This document shows, piece by piece, positions 1-5,002 of a stretch of DNA of 5,109 bases; position 1 is the stretch's first letter, and each line of letters begins with the position of its first letter. Position numbers and translations under genes: made by a program. The notes under the pieces were generated by a model that saw nothing but the letters and a program-made list of their open reading frames with translations, was not told where the DNA came from and made no database searches. Origin of the DNA: Chloroflexota bacterium (lineage in GTDB: Bacteria; Chloroflexota; Dormibacteria; Dormibacterales; Dormibacteraceae); assembly GCA_005880345.1 (NCBI GenBank), contig VBGE01000026.1, positions 1 through 5,109 on the forward strand, given 5' to 3'.

Positions 1-187
1 AATGTGCGCCGAGGCTGTGCCCTGGCGCTGCCACCGGTCGCTTATCGCCGACGCCCTCACAGTCAGGGGTGTCGAGGTGAGGCACATCACCAGCCCCGGC
101 GAACCGGCCGCGCACAGGCTCACTCCGTCCGCGCGGGTCGACGACGGCCGCATCTCGTATCCCGCGCCCGATACACTCGCGCTCTAG
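1..187 (+). CDS. DUF488 family protein, C-terminal part (5' end outside window)
   Basis: The visible 61 residues carry the C-terminal signature of the DUF488 family: a [18 protein letters not shown] segment with the conserved Cys and the Cys-His-Arg triad, followed by a GVEVRHI strand and a tail of the GEPxxHRLTPxARV type. Family members are usually about 120-180 residues, so more than half of the protein lies upstream of the window. Their biochemical role is not settled; the Cys/His/Arg motif suggests a small catalytic or ligand-binding pocket, but that is inference. The frame ends with TAG at 185-187. The first visible ATG at base 2 is internal to the motif and should not be taken as the start. 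The next gene begins five bases after the stop. The family call is firm; the function is unknown. Confidence 0.88.
   Translation, partial: MCAEAVPWRCHRSLIADALTVRGVEVRHITSPGEPAAHRLTPSARVDDGRISYPAPDTLAL
172..177 (+). promoter_or_regulatory. Possible -10 box for the membrane gene at 193
   Basis: TACACT fits the bacterial -10 pattern TANNNT and lies 15 bases before the GTG at 193, inside the last codons of the DUF488 gene. Initiation about seven bases downstream would give a leader of roughly nine bases, too short for a normal Shine-Dalgarno site, which agrees with none being visible. No convincing -35 element is seen 16-18 bases upstream. The gene could equally be co-transcribed with the DUF488 gene. 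Confidence 0.25.
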
Positions 188-192
188 ATAGA

Positions 193-1017
193 GTGGGCAA
201 GAAGCAGGTCCGGCAGGTCCGGCAGCAGATGCGCAAGGTCCAGCCCAAGGGCGCGGCTTCGAACGCCCAGGGCGCGACGCGAAAGCAGCGCGAGCGCTTC
301 GTCCAGTCCGGCGGCATGCTGCAGGGCTACGCCCCGGAGCGCGTCATCCGGATCGGCTACATCTCGATCGGCGTCGCCGTGCTCTGCGTGCTGGTGATCG
401 CGGCGTGCCTGGTGTTCCTGCCGCCCATCTACGGCTGGCCCGACGCGATTGCGGCGGCCGTAGCGTGGGTTTTCCCGATCGCGTTGCTCGCCAGCTTCGT
501 CGGCCCGGGTTTCCGTCTCGCGCTGAAGGACCGCAAGGCCGAGCCCAGGCTGATCCAGGGCCAGCTCGTCGGCGCAAGCTCGGTCAGCACGTCGCTCGGG
601 CTCGGCATGTTGATGGTCCAGACCCGCGGCGGCGTCGAGCAGCTGCTCGTGCCACCGGCGCGCCTGAAGCAGGTGCCGGGCAACCAGGTCAACGTCGTCG
701 TCACAGTCACCCCCAACCTGCACCACGTGAAATCGGTAGGTGTCATGGGCCAGCGCATGGTCGGTCGCGTCGAGCCGCCGGTGCCTCCAGTGATGCGGCG
801 ACTGCAGCTTCTGCCCGTGTTGACGCCACTGTCGCTGGCGGTCGGTGCGGTCGTCGCCGACGATGCCGTGGCGCTGTCTCCCATCAATCCATCCGCGCTG
901 CACGCGCTGCTCGCCGTGCTGGCGGGGGTGGTCATCGCGGCAGCTGTCTATGGCATCTCGTTTCTCGTCCAGCGTCGGATGATGGAAGAGGTGCAGGCCC
1001 TCGTCCCCAGGACCTAA
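193..1017 (+). CDS. Four-helix membrane protein of unknown function
   Basis: I do not recognise this 274-residue protein. From the GTG at 193 it has a basic, glutamine-rich cytoplasmic-looking N terminus (residues 1-45, with an imperfect QVR repeat), then hydrophobic helices at about 52-76 and 84-107. A soluble segment follows at about 110-200, rich in short Val/Thr strands and probably a small beta domain. Two more helices lie at about 206-228 and 235-259, and the tail is short and charged. The layout (basic tail, helix hairpin, beta domain, helix hairpin) resembles uncharacterised membrane proteins of high-GC bacteria, but I cannot name a family. The start is uncertain: GTG at 193 has no clear Shine-Dalgarno sequence, and an in-frame ATG lies at 229. 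The open frame continues back to base 4, but that stretch overlaps the DUF488 gene and is a shadow. Its TAA stop directly abuts the stop of the converging gene. Confidence 0.75.
   Translation: MGKKQVRQVRQQMRKVQPKGAASNAQGATRKQRERFVQSGGMLQGYAPERVIRIGYISIGVAVLCVLVIAACLVFLPPIYGWPDAIAAAVAWVFPIALLASFVGPGFRLALKDRKAEPRLIQGQLVGASSVSTSLGLGMLMVQTRGGVEQLLVPPARLKQVPGNQVNVVVTVTPNLHHVKSVGVMGQRMVGRVEPPVPPVMRRLQLLPVLTPLSLAVGAVVADDAVALSPINPSALHALLAVLAGVVIAAAVYGISFLVQRRMMEEVQALVPRT
205..222 (+). repeat. Tandem 9-base duplication within the membrane gene
   Basis: CAGGTCCGG occurs twice back to back and encodes two consecutive Gln-Val-Arg triplets in the basic N-terminal tail of the membrane protein. It is a small in-frame repeat in a low-complexity region and probably has no function of its own. 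It does sit between the two candidate start codons (193 and 229). Confidence 0.5.
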
Positions 1018-1029
1018 CTAGGTCTGGGG
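1005..1029. terminator. Inverted repeat enclosing both convergent stop codons, possible bidirectional terminator
   Basis: CCCCA (1005-1009), a single unpaired G, then GACC (1011-1014) pair with GGTC (1021-1024) and TGGGG (1025-1029). The six-base loop TAACTA is exactly the TAA stop of the upstream gene plus the reverse-strand TAG stop of the downstream gene. The stem is nine base pairs with one bulge and would form in either transcript. There is no T-tract on either side, so it does not match a classical intrinsic terminator. It may end or protect the 3' ends of both mRNAs, or be a by-product of the two genes ending in similar codons. Confidence 0.4.
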
Positions 1030-1482
1030 CTTCGGCTCTGGCTGCTCGACCGGAGCCGGCGTGGATGTCTTGATTGGGGTGGATGCCGGCGTCCCCACGG
1101 CGGATTTCCTGGTTGAAGATCGCGCGCTCGGGATGAGCTTCTTGCGCTCGGGGTAGGTCGCGATCAGAAGAAGGCTGAACGCCAGCCCGAAGATGACTGG
1201 CCCGAGGTGGAACGAAGCACGCCAAAGGAAGTACGCGCCGGCCTCGAAGGCGAGCACGACGAACCCGTACAGGATCCCGGCCCGCACCCAGCCGATGTTG
1301 GCCGCAGGGTTGACCGCCGCCGCCATCAGGCCGATGCCAAGCACGGCACCGGCTGCGGAGGTATGGGTGCCCACCTCCTGGTCGAGCGGAAGCAGCGACG
1401 TCGGGATCAGGGCGGCCGCCGCCCCTCCGACCAGGCCCATGCCCATCAGGAGCATCCCGACTGTCAGCAGGAGCCTTTTCAT
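1018..1482 (-). CDS. Small membrane protein with Pro/Lys-rich C-terminal tail, unknown function
   Basis: This 154-residue protein has hydrophobic helices at about residues 4-26, 43-60, 66-87 and 93-110. A hydrophilic tail follows (112-154), rich in Pro, Thr, Ser, Lys and Ala, with no clear domain. The stretch LDQEVGTHTSAAG between the first two helices contains the few polar residues in the membrane half. I do not recognise a family. The ATG at 1482 gives a Lys-Arg start before the first helix, as expected for an inner-membrane protein. No Shine-Dalgarno sequence precedes it, but a TAGAGT box ends eight bases upstream, so leaderless or near-leaderless expression is likely. The gene converges with the membrane gene on its left, stop to stop, and diverges from the small membrane gene on its right. 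A palindrome sits in its -35 region. Coding status is supported by the clean hydrophobic pattern and the promoter placement. Confidence 0.72.
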   Translation of the reverse strand: MKRLLLTVGMLLMGMGLVGGAAAALIPTSLLPLDQEVGTHTSAAGAVLGIGLMAAAVNPAANIGWVRAGILYGFVVLAFEAGAYFLWRASFHLGPVIFGLAFSLLLIATYPERKKLIPSARSSTRKSAVGTPASTPIKTSTPAPVEQPEPKPQT

Positions 1483-1490
1483 GGCCGGTG

Positions 1491-1496
1491 ACTCTA
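1491..1496 (-). promoter_or_regulatory. -10 box of the minus-strand membrane gene
   Basis: Read on the minus strand this is TAGAGT, matching TANNNT, with eight bases between it and the ATG at 1482. That spacing puts the transcription start at or within a base or two of the start codon, consistent with a leaderless mRNA and the missing ribosome site. The -35 zone falls in the palindrome at 1510-1525. Confidence 0.5.
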
Positions 1497-1505
1497 GCCG
1501 AAAAA

Positions 1506-1525
1506 CAGGTACCTGAATTCAGGTA
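1506..1525. promoter_or_regulatory. Probable operator: interlocked palindromes with three CAGGTA half-sites
   Basis: TACCTGAATTCAGGTA (1510-1525) is a perfect 16-base palindrome. It interlocks with a second perfect palindrome, CAGGTACCTG (1506-1515). Together they form three copies of one half-site: CAGGTA at 1506-1511, its reverse complement at 1510-1515, and CAGGTA again at 1520-1525. The element lies between two divergent genes and covers the -35 region of the minus-strand gene, the usual place for a repressor site. The cognate regulator is not identifiable from the sequence. Confidence 0.55.
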
Positions 1526-1579
1526 TCCGAGGTTGGTGGATGGGGTAGTTGTGCCCTTTTGGGTCGCGCGGGCCAAACC

Positions 1580-1585
1580 TAGGCT
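1580..1585 (+). promoter_or_regulatory. Weak candidate -10 box for the small membrane gene at 1632
   Basis: TAGGCT fits TANNNT and would give a leader of about 40 bases that includes the good ribosome site at 1618-1624. The -35 candidate 17 bases upstream (TTTTGG) is poor. A six-base-pair hairpin (arms 1593-1598 and 1604-1609) would form in the leader just before the ribosome site. Confidence 0.25.
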
Positions 1586-1631
1586 CTTGGTATCGGCCCG
1601 CCAGGCCGAAATCAAGCAAGGAGGAAGTGAG

Positions 1632-1892
1632 ATGCAGGCAACCGGAACGTTCCGTGCGGCGGGCTTCTCGAAGGGCTTCGTCCTGGTCGTGGTCGCCATG
1701 GTGTGCGCGCTCGTGTTGGGTGCGGCCGGTGGTTACGCGACGAGGAACACCAGCCACTCGGGCGGCGCTTCGGTGCACGCGGCGGTCGTCAACCAGGGCG
1801 GACCCCAGTCCGACCTGACGCGTGCGCTGCCGAGCAGCGCACCAGCCAGGCCGGCAGCCGAGCCGCAGCCCGATCACGGGTTTCTGCCGTAA
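1632..1892 (+). CDS. Small single-span membrane or exported protein, unknown function
   Basis: The 86-residue product has a short polar N terminus with Arg8 and Lys14, one hydrophobic helix at about 16-36, and a 50-residue outside-facing tail. The tail is low in hydrophobic residues and rich in Ala, Pro, Ser and His. The helix could be a membrane anchor or an uncleaved signal sequence. There is an Ala-Gly-rich end to the helix but no Cys for a lipobox. The start is well supported: AAGGAGG at 1618-1624 lies seven bases before the ATG at 1632. The frame is open further upstream to 1488, but that part overlaps the divergent promoter region and has no ribosome site. No family is recognised. It may share control with the divergent membrane gene through the palindrome between them. 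Confidence 0.7.
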   Translation: MQATGTFRAAGFSKGFVLVVVAMVCALVLGAAGGYATRNTSHSGGASVHAAVVNQGGPQSDLTRALPSSAPARPAAEPQPDHGFLP

Positions 1893-1908
1893 TCAGCTGG
1901 CACTGAAG

Positions 1909-1933
1909 GTAGGGGTGGCCAAACCGCCCCTAC
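1909..1933. terminator. GC-rich hairpin after the small membrane gene, overlapping the greA promoter region
   Basis: GTAGGGGTGG (1909-1918) pairs with CCGCCCCTAC (1924-1933) around the loop CCAAA, giving ten pairs with one G-T wobble. It begins 17 bases after the stop at 1892. On the + strand it is followed by CTCTT, a weak T-rich run, so it may act as the terminator for the small membrane gene. It ends four bases before the greA -10 box and covers the -35 position, so it could instead be an operator for greA. Confidence 0.5.
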
Positions 1934-1937
1934 CTCT

Positions 1938-1943
1938 TAGACT
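1938..1943 (+). promoter_or_regulatory. -10 box of greA and the downstream operon, leaderless
   Basis: TAGACT matches TANNNT and is separated from the greA ATG at 1950 by only six bases, placing the transcription start on or next to the A of the start codon. There is no Shine-Dalgarno sequence before greA, as expected for a leaderless message. The -35 position is occupied by the hairpin arms at 1909-1933 and shows no consensus hexamer. Confidence 0.55.
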
Positions 1944-1949
1944 CGTTTT

Positions 1950-2411
1950 ATGAGCGACGTCCCCATCACGCCAGAGGGGCTGGAAGCGGTCGAGCGAGAG
2001 CATCGGGAGCTCACCTCGGTGAAGCGCCCCGCGATCGTCGCCAAGATCAAAGCGGCGCGCGAGCTCGGCGACCTTTCCGAGAACTTCGAGTATCACGCCG
2101 CCAAGAACGAGCAGGGAATGATGGAGGCGCGCGTCAAGGAGCTCGAGGCGATCATCAAGAACCACGTGATCATCGAGCGGCGCGCCGCCAACGGCGAGGT
2201 CGCGATGGGCAACACCGTCCGGTTTGCTGAGGACGGTGAGGATGAAGAGAGCTATCGCATCGTCGGTCCCGCCGAGGCCGACCCGAAAGCGGGCCGCGTG
2301 AGCTATGAGTCCGCGCTCGGGAAAGCTCTGATCGGCCACCGCGTGGGCGACGTGGTGAAGATCGTGACGCCCGGTGGCGCCTACTCGGTGCGCATCACGG
2401 GCATTGAGTAA
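1950..2411 (+). CDS. greA: Transcription elongation factor GreA
   Basis: GreA enters the secondary channel of RNA polymerase and stimulates cleavage of the nascent RNA in backtracked complexes, allowing elongation to resume. The 153-residue product matches the usual length of about 155-160. The N-terminal antiparallel coiled coil spans about residues 8-75, with the tip motif GDLSENFEY. Asp41 and Glu44 correspond to the acidic residues that hold the catalytic magnesium. A C-terminal FKBP-like domain (about 80-153) contains the typical VGPAEAD and SPLGKAL-type segment, here SALGKALIGHRVGD. This acidic tip separates true GreA from inhibitory Gfh paralogues. The ATG at 1950 gives the normal family N terminus (ITPEGL at residues 6-11). 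It is the first gene of the + strand operon and probably has a leaderless mRNA. Confidence 0.97.
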   Translation: MSDVPITPEGLEAVEREHRELTSVKRPAIVAKIKAARELGDLSENFEYHAAKNEQGMMEARVKELEAIIKNHVIIERRAANGEVAMGNTVRFAEDGEDEESYRIVGPAEADPKAGRVSYESALGKALIGHRVGDVVKIVTPGGAYSVRITGIE

Positions 2412-3504
2412 ATCGGTCGCGACGACGTCTCCGCTCGCCGAGGTGCGGCTGTGGATGGAGAACCGAAGGCTCGGCGTTGCATACATCACGCGGCCCGTGT
2501 CCATCGCGTATCTCACGGGCTTTCACGCCGAACCCCACGAGAGGCTGATGGCGCTCGCCGTGCGTCCCGACGGTGCGACGCTCATCGTCCCGTCGCTCGA
2601 GGAGGAGAAGGCGCAAGCGCACGCGTCCGACGCGGACGTCGTGGCCTGGAGCGACGGCGAGGATCCATACGAGCTGGTCCAGCGCGCGCTCGGCCGCGGC
2701 GCAGAGATAGGAGTCGAGAAGGAGCACCTCACCTTGCATGGTGCCGAGGTCCTCACCTCGCGCACCGGCGCGACCGAGCTGCTCGACGTCGGCGAGGAGA
2801 TTCGGCGCCTGCGATTGATCAAGCACGAGGACGAGATCGCTCGGCTCATCCGTGCGGCGCAGATCACCGATGACGCCTACACCCATGTCGTCGCGCGGCT
2901 GCACGCGGGGATGTCCGAGATCGAGGTTGCGCTGCTCGTCGGATCGGTCATCGGTGAGCTGGGAGGCGTGCTGTCTTTTCCGACGCTCGTCCAGTCGGGG
3001 CCCAACTCGGCGATGCCTCACCTCGAGCCCTCGAGCCGCAAGCTCTCGGCGGGCGATTTCGTGCTCATCGACTACGGCGCGGCCTACGCCGGCTACAAGG
3101 CGGACTCGACCCGCATGGCCGTCATCGGCGAGCCCAGCGCGCGCCATCGCGAGATCCATGACGTCGTGTTGCGCGCGCACGACGCCGCCATCGCGGAGGT
3201 CCGCCCAGGCGCGACCACCGGGGACGTGGACGCGGCGGCGCGCCGCGTCATCGAACAGGCCGGATACGGCAAGCAGTTCTTCCACCGCGTCGGCCACGGC
3301 CTCGGCCTCGAGGGGCACGAGGATCCGAGTCTCGATCCCGGCTCGCGGACGGTGCTCGAGGTGGGCATGGTGTTCACCATCGAGCCTGGGGTCTACATCC
3401 CTGGCTTCGGTGGGGTGAGGATCGAGGACGACGTGGTGGTGCAGACGGGTGGATGCCTGGTCCTGACGTCGTCAGACCGATCGCTGCGTGTGATACCCGG
3501 CTGA
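2404..3504 (+). CDS. M24-family metallopeptidase (Xaa-Pro aminopeptidase/dipeptidase type)
   Basis: This cytosolic pita-bread metallopeptidase is predicted to remove N-terminal residues preceding proline or to cleave Xaa-Pro dipeptides. From the TTG at 2404 it is 366 residues, normal for bacterial members. A creatinase-like N-terminal domain (about 11-135, with the VSIAYLTGF strand) precedes the catalytic domain (about 143-362). All five dinuclear-metal ligands are present: Asp223 in LIDYGA, Asp234 in ADSTR, His298 in GHGLGLEGHE, Glu327 in TIEPGVY and Glu341 in RIEDD. The accessory histidines His206 and His305 are also present. The start is uncertain. TTG at 2404 overlaps the greA stop and keeps the whole first helix; GTG at 2443 or ATG at 2455 would shorten it. 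None has a good ribosome site, so translational coupling to greA is likely. Exact substrate (PepP, PepQ or other) cannot be decided. Confidence 0.93.
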   Translation: MSKSVATTSPLAEVRLWMENRRLGVAYITRPVSIAYLTGFHAEPHERLMALAVRPDGATLIVPSLEEEKAQAHASDADVVAWSDGEDPYELVQRALGRGAEIGVEKEHLTLHGAEVLTSRTGATELLDVGEEIRRLRLIKHEDEIARLIRAAQITDDAYTHVVARLHAGMSEIEVALLVGSVIGELGGVLSFPTLVQSGPNSAMPHLEPSSRKLSAGDFVLIDYGAAYAGYKADSTRMAVIGEPSARHREIHDVVLRAHDAAIAEVRPGATTGDVDAAARRVIEQAGYGKQFFHRVGHGLGLEGHEDPSLDPGSRTVLEVGMVFTIEPGVYIPGFGGVRIEDDVVVQTGGCLVLTSSDRSLRVIPG

Positions 3505-3947
3505 TGCTCGCCCCCGGCATGCGGCGCACCGAGCAGCGGACGATGGTCTACAACACCATCGTGCAGCTTGGCGGGCACTGCACCGCCGAAGAGATCACCG
3601 ACGAGCTGCACAAGGCCAAGCCCGGGTTTCCGCGCAGCACGGTCTATCGAGCGCTGGAAGCGCTGACCGCGTCCGGCAGCGTGTACGCGGCGCACCTCGG
3701 GGAGGGGCCGACCCATTACGAGCTCGCGAGCGGCGACCACCACCACGCGGTGTGCCAGGTGTGCGGCGGAGTGATGCATATCCAGGAAGAGCTTGTGCAC
3801 GAGCTCGAGGAACACCTCGAGCAGGGTCATCGCTTCAAGCCGGTGCGCACCGAGGTGCTGGTCGTCGGGGTCTGCGACGATTGCTCGCGGAATCCCGCGA
3901 CACCCACGTCGCGCCGTCGGATGATCGACCCTCACCACCGACACTAA
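3504..3947 (+). CDS. Fur-family metal-dependent transcriptional regulator
   Basis: The 147-residue protein has the Fur layout. A winged-helix DNA-binding domain spans about residues 7-75, with the recognition helix FPRSTVYRALEAL. The metal and dimer domain covers about 76-130. The structural zinc site is complete: Cys84, Cys87, Cys124, Cys127. By ungapped alignment to E. coli Fur, the ligands of one regulatory site are kept (His25, Glu73, His79, His81). The other site is altered: Asp78 and His80 are present, but the Glu is His99 and the usual final His is Thr116. Iron, zinc, manganese or peroxide sensing therefore cannot be assigned. The ATG at 3504 shares its A with the M24 stop (TGATG), suggesting coupling; ATG at 3519 is an alternative. 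It precedes the AIM24 and GYD genes and may control them. The tail beyond residue 128 is Arg/His-rich. Confidence 0.94.
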   Translation: MLAPGMRRTEQRTMVYNTIVQLGGHCTAEEITDELHKAKPGFPRSTVYRALEALTASGSVYAAHLGEGPTHYELASGDHHHAVCQVCGGVMHIQEELVHELEEHLEQGHRFKPVRTEVLVVGVCDDCSRNPATPTSRRRMIDPHHRH

Positions 3948-3957
3948 GGAGGCCTCA

Positions 3958-4656
3958 ATGGAGACCAAGATCGTCGGCACCGTCCTGCCGGTGCTCGAGC
4001 TGAACATGCAGCCCAACGAGAAAGTCTTCGCCGAATCGGGCGAGCTGTCGTGGATGTCGATGTCGATCCAGATGCAGACCGGGACGTCGGTCGGTGGCCA
4101 GCAGGGTGGCTTCATGGGCGCCCTGGGCCGGGCCTTTGCCGGGGGCACGCTTTTCATGACCGAGTACACGGCCGTGGGCGGGCCGGGCCTGCTTGCGTTC
4201 GCGCCGAAGCTGCCGGGCGAGATCCTGCCGTTGGAGATCGCGCCGGGCCAGGGCTACATGCTCCACCGCCACGGGTTTCTGTGCGCCACCCTCGGTGTCC
4301 AGTTCTCGATCGGCTTCCAGCAGCGCCTCGGGGCGGGCGTATTCGGCGGTACGGGCTTTCGCCTGCAGCGCCTCACCGGCCAGGGCCAGGCCTGGGTCGC
4401 CCTCAACGGCGAGATGGTTATGTACGACCTCCAGCCTGGCAACACGCTCCGCGTGCATCCGAGCCAGGTCGGGATGTTCCAGGACTCGGTTCAGTTCAAC
4501 GTGGTGACGGTGCCCGGCATCCAGAACATGTTCTTCGGCGGCTCCGGGCTTTTCCTGGCCGCGCTGACCGGCCCCGGGCGCGTGTGGCTCCAATCGATGA
4601 GCATGCAGCACCTGGCGCACGCCATCCAGGAGTACCTGCCGAAAGCATCCGGCTAG
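3958..4656 (+). CDS. AIM24 family protein (TIGR00266/DUF124 type)
   Basis: The 232-residue protein has the glycine-rich repeated beta architecture of the AIM24 family, named after a yeast mitochondrial protein. Recognisable blocks are an N-terminal ESGELSWMS strand pair (about 26-34) and a Gly-rich loop (45-63). The central LFMTEYTAVGGPG and PGEILPLEI segment spans about 65-97. A LQPGNTLRVHPSQVGMF block lies near 160-176, and the tail runs from SMSMQHLAHAI to YLP. No signal peptide or membrane helix is visible, so it is probably cytosolic. The bacterial role is not established. AAGGAGG at 3946-3952 overlaps the Fur stop codon and lies five bases before the ATG, so translation of the two genes is tightly linked. 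The family call is strong; the function is unknown. Confidence 0.93.
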   Translation: METKIVGTVLPVLELNMQPNEKVFAESGELSWMSMSIQMQTGTSVGGQQGGFMGALGRAFAGGTLFMTEYTAVGGPGLLAFAPKLPGEILPLEIAPGQGYMLHRHGFLCATLGVQFSIGFQQRLGAGVFGGTGFRLQRLTGQGQAWVALNGEMVMYDLQPGNTLRVHPSQVGMFQDSVQFNVVTVPGIQNMFFGGSGLFLAALTGPGRVWLQSMSMQHLAHAIQEYLPKASG

Positions 4657-4673
4657 TTCAAGGAGGACGCATC

Positions 4674-4994
4674 ATGGCGAAATACCTGATCCAGGGTTCG
4701 TACACCGTCGATGGGGTCAAAGGCGTGCTGAAAGAAGGCGGCACCGGTCGACGCAATGCAGTCGAGTCCGCGGTCAAGGCGCTCGGAGGGCGGCTCGATG
4801 CCTTCTACTTCGCCCTCGGTGAGGACGACGTGGTCGCGATCGTCGAAGCCGAGAGCAACATCAGCGCAGCGACGTTTGCCATGGGTGTCGCAGCCACCGG
4901 GACGGTGCGGACCAAGACCACCGTCTTGTTGACGCCTGAGGAGATCGACGAGGCGGCCAAGAAGACGATGTCCTTTCGCGCTGCCGGCCAGTGA
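4674..4994 (+). CDS. GYD domain-containing protein
   Basis: The 106-residue product is essentially one GYD domain, a small ferredoxin-like alpha/beta fold of about 90-100 residues whose function is unknown. Diagnostic stretches are KYLIQGSYTVDGVKGVLKEGG (residues 3-23), the ALGGRLDAFYFALGEDDVVAIVE core (about 36-58), SAATFAMGVAATGTVRTKTTVLL (about 64-86) and the closing TPEEIDEA helix. The ATG at 4674 is preceded by AAGGAGG at 4660-4666 with good spacing. The same frame is open far upstream to 4050, but that part lies over the AIM24 gene and is a shadow. It follows AIM24 by 17 bases and is probably in the same transcript. Its size and fold would allow a dimeric sensor or monooxygenase-like barrel, which is inference only. 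Confidence 0.93.
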   Translation: MAKYLIQGSYTVDGVKGVLKEGGTGRRNAVESAVKALGGRLDAFYFALGEDDVVAIVEAESNISAATFAMGVAATGTVRTKTTVLLTPEEIDEAAKKTMSFRAAGQ

Positions 4995-5002
4995 TCTAGA
5001 CA

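Noticed and set aside
182..193. CTCTA-GA-TAGAG inverted repeat at the start of the first membrane gene
   Set aside because: Five-base arms with a two-base centre are too short to support an operator or hairpin call.
184..903. Long minus-strand open frame (239 codons) opposite the first membrane gene
   Set aside because: His/Asp/Arg-rich, low-complexity translation typical of the antisense frame of a GC-rich gene; the + strand frame has clear transmembrane helices.
1488..1631. Upstream extension of the 86-residue gene to 1488
   Set aside because: It would cover the divergent palindrome and promoter region, has no ribosome site, and the good AAGGAGG site supports 1632.
1571..1925. The 9-mer GGCCAAACC occurs at 1571-1579 and at 1917-1925, both near promoters
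   Set aside because: Its distance to the candidate -10 boxes differs (0 versus 12 bases), and two copies of a GC-rich 9-mer are weak evidence for a shared element.
2395..3318. Minus-strand open frame (307 codons) opposite the M24 peptidase
   Set aside because: The + strand encodes all M24 metal ligands; the antisense product has no recognisable motif and an Arg/Asp/Leu-biased composition.
3949..3956. GAGGCCTC palindrome over the AIM24 ribosome site
   Set aside because: Eight bases without a loop cannot fold on themselves in RNA, and such a short GC-rich palindrome is expected by chance.
3393..4169. Minus-strand open frame (258 codons) across the Fur and AIM24 genes
   Set aside because: It runs across two well-recognised + strand genes and shows no domain.
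4050..4673. Upstream extension of the GYD frame, suggesting a fusion protein of 314 residues
   Set aside because: This stretch is an alternate frame of the AIM24 gene with Arg/Pro/Gly-rich sequence; a strong ribosome site directly before 4674 marks the real GYD start.
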